The notes beneath the pieces are model-generated. The model searched no databases. It saw only the letters and a list, made by a program, of their open reading frames with translations, and was not told the origin of the DNA. Below are positions 1-5,566 of a stretch of DNA of 6,714 bases, in pieces. Origin of the DNA: JANQGH01 sp039819285 (GTDB lineage: Bacteria; Pseudomonadota; Alphaproteobacteria; DSM-16000; Inquilinaceae); the NCBI GenBank assembly GCA_039819285.1, contig JBCBSH010000227.1:1-6714 (forward strand), written 5' to 3'. Numbering within the stretch: the first letter of the stretch is position 1; each line of letters begins with the position of its first letter. Both the position numbers and the translations under genes were made by a program.

Positions 1-1103
1 TCCAGCTTGTGGCTGTCCGCCCCGTAAAGCTTCTGCGGGGCGGCCTCGGCCGACACGATCAGGCGGGTCCTGCTCTCGTACAGCGTGTCGACCAGAATGA
101 TGAAGCGCTTGGCCTCGTTCTTCTGCCGTTCGGTCAGGCACCGCACACCGGTCACGAACAAGGTATCGAAGGCTTCAGCCATGGCCAGATAGTCGGCGGC
201 GCCCCGCGGCTGGCCGCATAACTCGTCGAAGCTGGCCCAGGCGACCCCGCCTGCCGCCTTCGGGATCGTCACCGCACGCCCCTTCACCTTCAGCGTTCGG
301 GGTGCCACCTCGGCCCCGTCGGTCAGGTCGTCGAACAGGCGGGCCATCGCCGCGTCCGCCGCCGGCCCCAGCGGATAGTGGTAGGTCTTCGCGCCCATGA
401 TCCGCTGCAGCCGGTAATCGACGCCGCTGTCGAGATAATAGACGTCGAGCCGTTCCTTCAGCAGCTCGATGAAGGGCAGAAACCGCACACGTTGCAGACC
501 GTCCTTGTAAAGATCGTCCGGCGCCCAGTTGGAGGTCGTGACGACCACGACCCCCTCGTCGAACAAGGCGGAGAATAGGCGGCCCAGGATCATGGCATCG
601 GCAATGTCGACGACGTGAAACTCGTCGAAACACAACAGCCATGCCTCGGCCGCCAGGTCACGGGCCAGTGGCGGCATGGGGTCGTCGACGTGCCGCCCGC
701 GCTTGCGATCGAAATCGCTGCTGACCGATTTGCGCCAGCGGTGCAGCCGATCGTGGATCTCGATCATGAAGGCGTTGAAATGAACCCGCCGCTTCGCCGC
801 CACCGGTGCCGTGTCGAAAAACAGATCCATCAGCATGGACTTGCCGCGCCCGACCCCGCCATGGATGTAAAGGCCACAGGGCGGCTCCACCCTGGTCTCT
901 CCGCGCAACCGCGCGCGCCAGCCGCTGGGCGCCGGCTTTGGCGCATAGCCCTCCAAACGGTCGTCAAGCCGCTGCAATAGGCGCGCCGCCTCTTCCTGGG
1001 CCGGGTCAGGTCGGACCAAGCCATCGGCGACCAACCCCTCATAGGCCTGCAAAGGGCCCTTCGCCCCGTTCTTGCGGGCCGCCTCGATCAGCTGTGTGGA
1101 CAT
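1..1103 (-). CDS. zapE: ZapE/AFG1-family P-loop ATPase (3' end outside window)
   Basis: This encodes a cytoplasmic AFG1-like ATPase. In E. coli the family member ZapE associates with the FtsZ ring; mitochondrial AFG1/LACE1 acts in protein quality control. The 367 residues visible show Walker A GGVGRGKS at residues 82-89, Walker B LLCFDEF at 156-162 and a TTSN sensor-1-like stretch at 189-192. They also show the family blocks GLQRVRFLPFIELLK (203-216), GVDYRLQR (227-234) and the late KRFIILVDTLYE and SAEA segments. Compared with E. coli ZapE, roughly 25-30 C-terminal residues lie beyond base 1. The ATG is the first possible start: an in-frame TAG lies 12-15 nt upstream. No strong Shine-Dalgarno is visible. 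Only 28 nt separate it from the end of mscS on the same strand, so cotranscription and perhaps coupled translation are likely. In many alphaproteobacteria this gene sits beside mdh (recalled, not checked), which may be the next gene off the left edge. The family call is very secure; the cell-division role is inferred from E. coli. Confidence 0.95.
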   Translation of the reverse strand, partial: MSTQLIEAARKNGAKGPLQAYEGLVADGLVRPDPAQEEAARLLQRLDDRLEGYAPKPAPSGWRARLRGETRVEPPCGLYIHGGVGRGKSMLMDLFFDTAPVAAKRRVHFNAFMIEIHDRLHRWRKSVSSDFDRKRGRHVDDPMPPLARDLAAEAWLLCFDEFHVVDIADAMILGRLFSALFDEGVVVVTTSNWAPDDLYKDGLQRVRFLPFIELLKERLDVYYLDSGVDYRLQRIMGAKTYHYPLGPAADAAMARLFDDLTDGAEVAPRTLKVKGRAVTIPKAAGGVAWASFDELCGQPRGAADYLAMAEAFDTLFVTGVRCLTERQKNEAKRFIILVDTLYESRTRLIVSAEAAPQKLYGADSHKL

Positions 1104-1131
1104 GGCTGAACTCTAAACGGAGGGCCGGGCC

Positions 1132-1995
1132 TCACGTCGCTTCGGAATCGGCCGCGCCCTTGTTCGCGTCGCTGTCGGCGATGAGGTGAACGTCGCGTTG
1201 CGGGAACGGTATCGAATAGCCGGCCGCCTGGACGTCGACCAGGGCGCGGCGGTTGAGGTCAAACAGCAGGCCCCAATAGTCCCCACGGTTGGCCCAGCAG
1301 CGCATGTTGATCGTAACGGCACTGTCGCCCAGCTCGGTCACCATCACCTGCGGTTCCGGATCGCCCAGCACCCGGTCATCGCCCGCCAGAATGTCGGACA
1401 GCACCTTCATCGCGCCGGCCACGTCGTCGCTGTACGCGATACCGACGGAAACATCCATGCGCCGTGTCGGCAGGCGTGAATAGTTCTTGATCTCGGAGTT
1501 CCAGATCTGGTTGTTCGGCACGAACTGATAGACGCCGTCGAAGGTGCGCATCTTGGTGGCGAACAGGCCGATCTCGTCGACCGTGCCCGCAATGCCGCCG
1601 GCGTCGATATAGTCGCCGGTCTCGACCGGCTTCAGGAACAGCAACATCACGCCGGACGCGATGTTCGACAAGGTGCCCTGCAAGGCCAGGCCAATGGCCA
1701 GACCGGCGGCACCGAGGGCGGCGATCAGGCTGGTGGTTTGAACACCGAACTGGGCCAGGACCGCCACCAGGACGAAGATCAAGATGGCGTAGCGAACGAC
1801 GCTGGCCGCCACTGGCGCCATGGTGTTGTCGAAGCGCGGCGAGGCCAGCATGCGCCGCTTGATCCGCCGGTAAAGCCAACCGGCGACGATCCAACCGGCG
1901 ATCAGGATCGCCAGGGCGCCGATGATCTGAATGGCGTAGTCGATGGCGAGCGTCGCCAACGCTTCGGCTTCGGTCCTGATTTCCTCAAGATCCAT
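1132..1995 (-). CDS. mscS: Small-conductance mechanosensitive channel MscS
   Basis: This encodes a 287-residue inner-membrane channel, almost the length of E. coli MscS (286), which opens under membrane tension to release solutes after hypo-osmotic shock. Three membrane segments are visible at about residues 20-42, 61-83 and 88-121. TM3 has the classic small-residue helix GAAGLAIGLALQG. L99 and L103 align with the E. coli pore-constriction leucines L105 and L109, and G107 and G115 with the kink glycines G113 and G121. The cytoplasmic vestibule follows, with DAGGIAGTV (131-139), a FVPNNQIWNSEIKNYSR block (158-174), and the terminal IPFPQRDVHL (262-271) matching the E. coli PYPQMDV region. The ATG is the first start available: an in-frame TAG sits 12 nt upstream. 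Only a weak AGGT ribosome-binding element precedes it. It follows the LysR gene by 80 nt and precedes zapE by 28 nt on the same strand. No truncation or missing core residue was seen. Confidence 0.95.
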   Translation of the reverse strand: MDLEEIRTEAEALATLAIDYAIQIIGALAILIAGWIVAGWLYRRIKRRMLASPRFDNTMAPVAASVVRYAILIFVLVAVLAQFGVQTTSLIAALGAAGLAIGLALQGTLSNIASGVMLLFLKPVETGDYIDAGGIAGTVDEIGLFATKMRTFDGVYQFVPNNQIWNSEIKNYSRLPTRRMDVSVGIAYSDDVAGAMKVLSDILAGDDRVLGDPEPQVMVTELGDSAVTINMRCWANRGDYWGLLFDLNRRALVDVQAAGYSIPFPQRDVHLIADSDANKGAADSEAT

Positions 1996-2032
1996 GGCGG
2001 ATACCTACGGGCAGTTCTGGGACGATACGGAT

Positions 2033-2049
2033 GCCCGCAGCGAGCGGGC
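2033..2049. repeat. Short GC hairpin between the LysR gene and mscS
   Basis: The 80-nt gap between the LysR gene stop and the mscS ATG holds a perfect 6-bp inverted repeat, GCCCGC/GCGGGC, around a 5-nt loop. Neither strand has a T-run after it, so it is not a standard intrinsic terminator. It could slow polymerase, be an RNA-processing site, or be chance in GC-rich DNA. Read-through from the regulator gene into mscS cannot be excluded. Confidence 0.3.
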
Positions 2050-2075
2050 GCCGGAGTGTAGCGACCAGACTTGGA

Positions 2076-2960
2076 TCAGGAAACCAGCCTTTCGGGGTCG
2101 CGAGACCGGAAACTGTCGACGATATGGTCGACGAGGCGCGTGCTCGCCGTGTTCTTGCGCCCGTGGGGCTGGAACAAGGCCACCGTCGCCATGGGCATGC
2201 TGGGAAAGCCCTCGTCCGGCCGCAGGACCCGCATGCCCGGCACCATGGAGGTCTGCGCCACCACGGTAACGGCCAGGCCGGCCAGAACGGCGCCGAACAG
2301 GGCGTACATGTTGGCGCTGGAATAGGCGACGCGATAGCCGATGTTGGCGCGGTCCAGCGCCTCGAAGCCCCAGCGCCGGAACTGGCACGGCTCGGTAAAC
2401 AGGGCCAGCGGCAGCGGGCGTTGCAGATGCGTGTCGTGCGTCTCAGACGTGACCCAGACGATGGGGTCCTGCGACAGGACGATGCCGTCGGCCGCCTCGC
2501 GCTCGTCATTGCAGGTCACGATTGCCATGTCGAGATCGCCGGCGTTCAGATGCTCGCGCAGGCGTTCGGACGCCGCGCACAGCACCTCCAGATGCACGTC
2601 CGGGTAGGTCTCCGCGAAGCGTGAAAACAGGGTCGGCAGAATGCTCAGCGCATAATCGTCCGGTGTGCCGACCTTGATGGTGCCGGTCAGCTTGGCCTCG
2701 GTGAAGTTGCCGACCGCTTCCTCATGGATCTTTAAGATCCGGCGGCCGAACGAAACCAGCGTGCGGCCATCGGCGGTAAGTTGCAGGTCACGGCCCTGCC
2801 GCTCGAACAGCGGCCGGCCGACCTGTTCTTCCAGCCGCCGCATCTGCATGCTCACGGCCGACTGGGTGCGATGCACCCGTTCGGCGGACTTGGTGAAGCT
2901 GCCCGTGTCGGCAAACGCGATCAGCGTTCGCAAGACATCGATGTCGAATGTCGGGTGAAT
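2076..2960 (-). CDS. LysR-family transcriptional regulator, LrhA-type, probable ATT start
   Basis: This is a 294-residue LysR-type DNA-binding regulator. The N-terminal winged helix-turn-helix covers about residues 6-64, with the recognition region SAERVHRTQSAVSMQMRRLE (25-44). An effector-binding domain runs from about residue 95 to 285, including VGTPDDYALSILP and VAYSSANMYALFGAVLAGLAV. The layout resembles E. coli LrhA: LDLDLLRTFVAVAD and RTQSAVS near the N-terminus, and the AYxxS...AVxAGLxV block later. The effector is unknown. The open frame has no ATG or GTG before the conserved FDIDVLRT core. The only start at the right distance from a good ribosome-binding site (AGGAG, 7 nt away) is ATT at 2960-2958, giving an N-terminus reading HPTFDIDVLR after the initiator. 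The first conventional start, TTG at 2933-2931, lacks a Shine-Dalgarno and would remove the start of helix 1. An in-frame TAG 33 nt upstream of the ATT bounds the frame. The gene is divergent from the DUF1127 gene, the usual LysR arrangement, so autoregulation and control of that neighbour are plausible. The family is secure; the start is probable. Confidence 0.9.
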   Translation of the reverse strand: MHPTFDIDVLRTLIAFADTGSFTKSAERVHRTQSAVSMQMRRLEEQVGRPLFERQGRDLQLTADGRTLVSFGRRILKIHEEAVGNFTEAKLTGTIKVGTPDDYALSILPTLFSRFAETYPDVHLEVLCAASERLREHLNAGDLDMAIVTCNDEREAADGIVLSQDPIVWVTSETHDTHLQRPLPLALFTEPCQFRRWGFEALDRANIGYRVAYSSANMYALFGAVLAGLAVTVVAQTSMVPGMRVLRPDEGFPSMPMATVALFQPHGRKNTASTRLVDHIVDSFRSRDPERLVS

Positions 2961-2966
2961 GGCCGG

Positions 2967-2972
2967 TCTCCT
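2967..2972 (-). promoter_or_regulatory. Shine-Dalgarno for the LysR gene
   Basis: On the minus strand this reads AGGAGA, a near-consensus ribosome-binding site. Its AGGAG core ends 7 nt before an ATT codon and about 34 nt before the first TTG. This spacing is the main argument for the ATT start. Confidence 0.65.
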
Positions 2973-2992
2973 GTCTCTGGCTGACGCATCCT

Positions 2993-3010
2993 AACATCAG
3001 ATATGTTGAT
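2993..3010. promoter_or_regulatory. Candidate LysR operator with T-N11-A motif
   Basis: Two overlapping inverted repeats lie in the divergent intergenic region. One is AACAT-CAGAT-ATGTT (2993-3007). The other is ATCA-GATATGT-TGAT (2996-3010), whose T at 2997 and A at 3009 form the T-N11-A core typical of LysR boxes. The site is about 36 bp upstream of the regulator's start codon and overlaps the position of a -35 element for the TAAAAT hexamer to its right. LysR proteins commonly bind such sites and control both directions. Assignment to this regulator is inference; short dyads of this size also arise by chance. Confidence 0.45.
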
Positions 3011-3018
3011 CCGTGCCA

Positions 3019-3024
3019 TAAAAT
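3019..3024 (+). promoter_or_regulatory. Candidate -10 element for the DUF1127 gene
   Basis: TAAAAT matches the sigma-70 -10 consensus at five of six positions and lies in the most AT-rich part of the intergenic region. No TTGACA-like -35 is present 16-18 bp upstream; that position is occupied by the candidate LysR operator. This fits, but does not prove, an activator-dependent promoter. Transcription would start near base 3031, giving a leader of about 80 nt. A second weaker pairing (TTGTCT at 3033-3038 with CATGTT at 3056-3061) is possible. Confidence 0.35.
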
Positions 3025-3069
3025 CTATTCGTTTGTCTGAACTGTTCCGACACTGCATGTTTTCTCCAC

Positions 3070-3090
3070 GAACCACGGAGACGTGGGTTC
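3070..3090 (+). other. 5'-leader hairpin with GAGA (GNRA) tetraloop
   Basis: GAACCACG (3070-3077) pairs with CGTGGGTTC (3082-3090) through eight base pairs with one bulged G (3085), closed by the tetraloop GAGA, which fits the stable GNRA class. It ends 6 nt before the ribosome-binding site of the DUF1127 gene. It could stabilise the messenger or modulate translation. There is no T-run, so it is not a terminator. The structure is seen directly; the role is inference. Confidence 0.45.
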
Positions 3091-3110
3091 TGACCCGAGA
3101 GGAAACAGCC

Positions 3111-3350
3111 ATGTCGACCTATGAATCGTGCATTTCACTAGACGCCAATCAGCAATCCGCCCGCCCCACGCTGTTCATACGTATCCTGACTGCCATTGCG
3201 CGCCTGGGCGCGTCCGTAACCTGGGAATGGCCGGAGCGTGCCCGCCAGCGCCGCCAACTCGCGCGGCTGGACGACCGCATGCTTGGCGATATCGGGCTCA
3301 GCCGCAGCGATGTCGATAACGAGTTTCGCAAGGCCCCGTGGCGTCAGTGA
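3111..3350 (+). CDS. Small DUF1127 (YjiS-like) protein
   Basis: This is a 79-residue protein, the only plus-strand gene in the window. The C-terminal half (about residues 40-79) is an arginine-rich DUF1127 domain: RARQRRQLARLDDRMLGDIG, then LSRSDVDNEFRKAPWR, with the family's LxxLDDRxLxDIGLSR signature. The N-terminal half has a short hydrophobic stretch (LFIRILTAIARLGASV, 21-36) that is probably amphipathic rather than a membrane anchor. The ATG at 3111 is chosen because GAGAGGA (3097-3103) lies 7 nt upstream. The frame is open further back to an ATG at 3003, but that extension would consist of leader and promoter DNA. DUF1127 proteins are abundant in alphaproteobacteria; some are RNA-associated regulators in stress or phosphate responses. 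The function here is unknown. It is divergent from the LysR gene and overlaps the 3' end of the opposite-strand dehydrogenase by 7 bp, so it has no terminator of its own before that gene. Confidence 0.88.
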   Translation: MSTYESCISLDANQQSARPTLFIRILTAIARLGASVTWEWPERARQRRQLARLDDRMLGDIGLSRSDVDNEFRKAPWRQ

Positions 3351-4702
3351 CCGCGCTGGGCCCTCGCCCTGGCCTCGGCCTCCAAGTCGCGCCTGAGGGC
3401 CGCCGCCGGCGAGCTATCGTCGATGTCGACATCGGACCAGCGCAACGGCTGGTCCTTGTCGACCGGCGCGCGCATCTGGGTGCCATGGGCAAGGCCGATC
3501 GGCAGCCAGTCTTCCGTCAATGATTGCTGTGCGGACACCAGCCTGCCATTGACCGTGGCGCCGCCCTCGCCGTCTAGCCGATCGCCTGCCGCCAACGGTC
3601 GTTTGGCGACCGCGACCACGTCGCCGCGAAAGCCGGTCGGAGCGCCCGTAGCCTCGCCGCGCAGGCCGACCGATGCGACACTGATGCCGAGTTCCAGCCC
3701 GATCAGATGATAGGGTTTGTACATCGCGGCAAAGCGGCCGCTGTCATCGGTCGCCAGCCCGTATTCGGCGAAACAACGACGGACATAGTCGTCCGGCGCC
3801 TCGAACACCACGTAGACGCCCCAGCGAAGGTCACCGTCGACCTCGCTTCCGTCCGGATAGTGCGACGACACGACTTCGACCGTGCCGGCATGGGCGGCCA
3901 GGCCCCCCTCTGATACCGGCTTTAGCGCCTGCGCCAGCTCCCCAGCCGCAACGGGCGGAAAGGCCAGCCCGCTCGGCGGCGGCGTCAGGTCGCAGGCATT
4001 CGCCACCGCCGCCATCTCAATGGCCGACTTCGTCCTGTCCAGGAAACTGTTGAACATCTGGGCGTTCATGCCGCCCTGCCGCGCCTGCTCGTCGGTGAGA
4101 CCATAATGGTCCCAGACCGTTTCCGGCGTGCTGTACTCAAAGCCGGGCAGGTACTTCGTGCCCTTGCCAGCGCAGATGACGTCGAACCCGGTGGCGCGCG
4201 CCCAATCGACCATCTCGGCGATCAGGGCCGGCTGGTCACCATAGGCCAGCGAATAGACAAGGCCGGCGCGACGAAACCGTTCCGCCAGCAACGGCCCGGC
4301 GAGCACATCCGCCTCGACCGTGACGTTGACCAGATGCTTGCCGTTTTCCAGGCAGGCCAGCGCGTGACCGATCGCCGCCTGCGGGCTGCCGGTGGCATCG
4401 ACCACGATCTCGATCGCCGGGTCTTCGATGAGGTTGAAGGCATTGTCGGTGACGAAGGTGGTCCCGGCCCGCACGGCGCGGGCGACATCCTTGGCGTCGA
4501 CCTGGGTCGGGGGCCAGCCGGTGGCGATCAGCGCATCATGGGCGCGCCGAACATCCAGATCCGCGACACCGACGATGTGCAGGCCCCTTGTCCGCCGGGC
4601 TTGGGCCAAAAACATGGCCGCGAATTTGCCCGCGCCGATCATCGCCACGCGCAACGGCGCGCCCTCGTCGGCGCGCGCGGCCAGCATGCCGGTCAGGTTC
4701 AC
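3344..4702 (-). CDS. Predicted homoserine-dehydrogenase-like oxidoreductase with C-terminal SAF domain (COG4091-type)
   Basis: This encodes a 452-residue soluble, probably cytoplasmic protein. A Rossmann NAD(P)-binding domain occupies about residues 17-170: VAMIGAGKFAAMF (19-31) is the dinucleotide-binding turn, VGVADLD (44-50) is the second strand with an acidic end that suggests NAD, and VVDATGSP (100-107) and GKHLVNVTVEAD (121-132) follow, as in homoserine dehydrogenase and Gfo/Idh-type enzymes. The middle part (about 175-345) carries AGKGTKYLPGFEYSTPETVWDHYG and YKPYHLIGLELGIS but does not look like the standard homoserine dehydrogenase catalytic domain. Residues about 360-430 form a SAF-like domain (VVAVAKRPLAAGDRLDGEGG), a fold also found in antifreeze-like sialate synthases, FlgA/CpaB and altronate dehydratases. 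The substrate is unknown. GTG is the likely start, with GAGGGA about 10 nt upstream; an ATG at codon 6 lacks a Shine-Dalgarno. It starts 37 nt after sdhB on the same strand, so cotranscription is plausible. It is not true homoserine dehydrogenase as far as I can judge. Confidence 0.85.
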   Translation of the reverse strand: MNLTGMLAARADEGAPLRVAMIGAGKFAAMFLAQARRTRGLHIVGVADLDVRRAHDALIATGWPPTQVDAKDVARAVRAGTTFVTDNAFNLIEDPAIEIVVDATGSPQAAIGHALACLENGKHLVNVTVEADVLAGPLLAERFRRAGLVYSLAYGDQPALIAEMVDWARATGFDVICAGKGTKYLPGFEYSTPETVWDHYGLTDEQARQGGMNAQMFNSFLDRTKSAIEMAAVANACDLTPPPSGLAFPPVAAGELAQALKPVSEGGLAAHAGTVEVVSSHYPDGSEVDGDLRWGVYVVFEAPDDYVRRCFAEYGLATDDSGRFAAMYKPYHLIGLELGISVASVGLRGEATGAPTGFRGDVVAVAKRPLAAGDRLDGEGGATVNGRLVSAQQSLTEDWLPIGLAHGTQMRAPVDKDQPLRWSDVDIDDSSPAAALRRDLEAEARARAQRGH

Positions 4703-4739
4703 GGGACCCAGTTCCCTCGGCGCCCGACAACCGCCGCGA

Positions 4740-5516
4740 TCAGCGGCGTTCGATCATCAGCTTCTTGATCTCACCGATCGCCTTGGCGGGGTTCAAGCCC
4801 TTCGGGCAGGTCTTGGTGCAGTTCATGATCGTGTGGCAGCGATAGAGCCGGAACGGGTCCTCCAGCGCGTCAAGCCGCTCGCCCATATGCTCGTCGCGGC
4901 TGTCGGCCAGCCAGCGATAAGCCTGCAGCAGAATGGCCGGCCCTAAGAACCGATCGCCGTTCCACCAATAGCTGGGGCAGGAGGTCGAACAACAGAAGCA
5001 CAGAATGCATTCGTAAAGCCCGTCCAGCTTTTCCCGATCCTCGGGCGACTGCAGACGTTCGCGGCTCGGGGCGGCGCTTTCGACCTCCAGCCACGGCTTG
5101 ATCGACTGGTACTGCGCGTAGACATGGTTCAGGTCGGGCACCAGATCCTTCACCACCGGCATGTGCGGCAGCGGATAGATCTTGACCGGGCCCTCAATGT
5201 CGCTGATGGCGTGGATGCAGGCCAGCGTATTGGTGCCGTCGATATTCATCGCACAACTGCCGCAAATGCCCTCGCGGCACGACCGGCGGAACGTCAGGGT
5301 CGAGTCGACATCGCTCTTAATGTGGATCAGCGCGTCCAGAACCATCGGGCCGCACTTATCGAGATCGATGTTGTAGGTATCGATGCGCGGGTTTTCGCCG
5401 GTGTCCGGGTTCCAGCGATAGATCTGAAACTGTCGCGGGTTCTTGGCACCCTGGGGCACCGGATGGCTGACACCCTGGGTGACCCGGGAGTTTTTTGGCA
5501 GCGCGAGTTCCACCAT
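4740..5516 (-). CDS. sdhB: Succinate dehydrogenase iron-sulfur subunit SdhB
   Basis: This is the 258-residue electron-transfer subunit of complex II, which passes electrons from the SdhA flavin to ubiquinone at the inner membrane. All cluster ligands are present. The [2Fe-2S] cysteines are C80, C85, C88 and C100 (CREGICGSC then LAC). The [4Fe-4S] ligands are C170, C173, C176 and C237. The [3Fe-4S] ligands are C180, C227 and C233. Each matches the E. coli set at a constant offset. Quinone-site residues are also kept: P181, W184, W185, H228 and I230. The N-terminal ferredoxin domain spans about 28-130 and the C-terminal helical ferredoxin domain about 160-250. ATG at 5516 is chosen over the adjacent TTG at 5519 because AAGGA lies 7 nt from the ATG and only 4 nt from the TTG. 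It follows sdhA by 50 nt on the same strand, so the two are almost certainly one operon; membrane-anchor genes sdhC and sdhD are not in the window. Confidence 0.98.
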   Translation of the reverse strand: MVELALPKNSRVTQGVSHPVPQGAKNPRQFQIYRWNPDTGENPRIDTYNIDLDKCGPMVLDALIHIKSDVDSTLTFRRSCREGICGSCAMNIDGTNTLACIHAISDIEGPVKIYPLPHMPVVKDLVPDLNHVYAQYQSIKPWLEVESAAPSRERLQSPEDREKLDGLYECILCFCCSTSCPSYWWNGDRFLGPAILLQAYRWLADSRDEHMGERLDALEDPFRLYRCHTIMNCTKTCPKGLNPAKAIGEIKKLMIERR

Positions 5517-5523
5517 CAATCAG

Positions 5524-5528
5524 TCCTT
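5524..5528 (-). promoter_or_regulatory. Shine-Dalgarno for sdhB
   Basis: On the minus strand this reads AAGGA, 7 nt before the ATG at 5516. It lies in the 50-nt gap between sdhA and sdhB, which holds no terminator or other visible signal. Confidence 0.6.
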
Positions 5529-5566
5529 ACACATTCGCTCGTCGCCGAAACCCGGCTGTTTGAAGA

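Noticed and set aside
2033..2049. Intrinsic terminator for the LysR gene
   Set aside because: The hairpin has only six base pairs and no T-run follows on either strand; kept only as a low-confidence repeat.
3003..3110. Upstream extension of the DUF1127 gene to an ATG at 3003
   Set aside because: The extension would cover the candidate promoter and hairpin, has no ribosome-binding site at its start, and a good one lies before the ATG at 3111.
4106..4768. Long open frame on the plus strand (220 codons) opposite the dehydrogenase
   Set aside because: It lies almost wholly antisense to a gene with clear family motifs and its translation has no recognisable domain. Such frames are common opposite GC-rich genes; the same applies to plus-strand frames at 2031-2624 and 6062-6649 and the minus-strand frame at 1985-2509.
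5491..5496. Run of six A on the coding strand near the start of sdhB, as a slippage site or terminator
   Set aside because: It lies within the codons for LPKNS, the frame is intact on both sides and there is no preceding hairpin.
5517..5519. TTG immediately before the sdhB ATG as the start
   Set aside because: The AAGGA spacing favours the ATG at 5516 (7 nt) over the TTG (4 nt).
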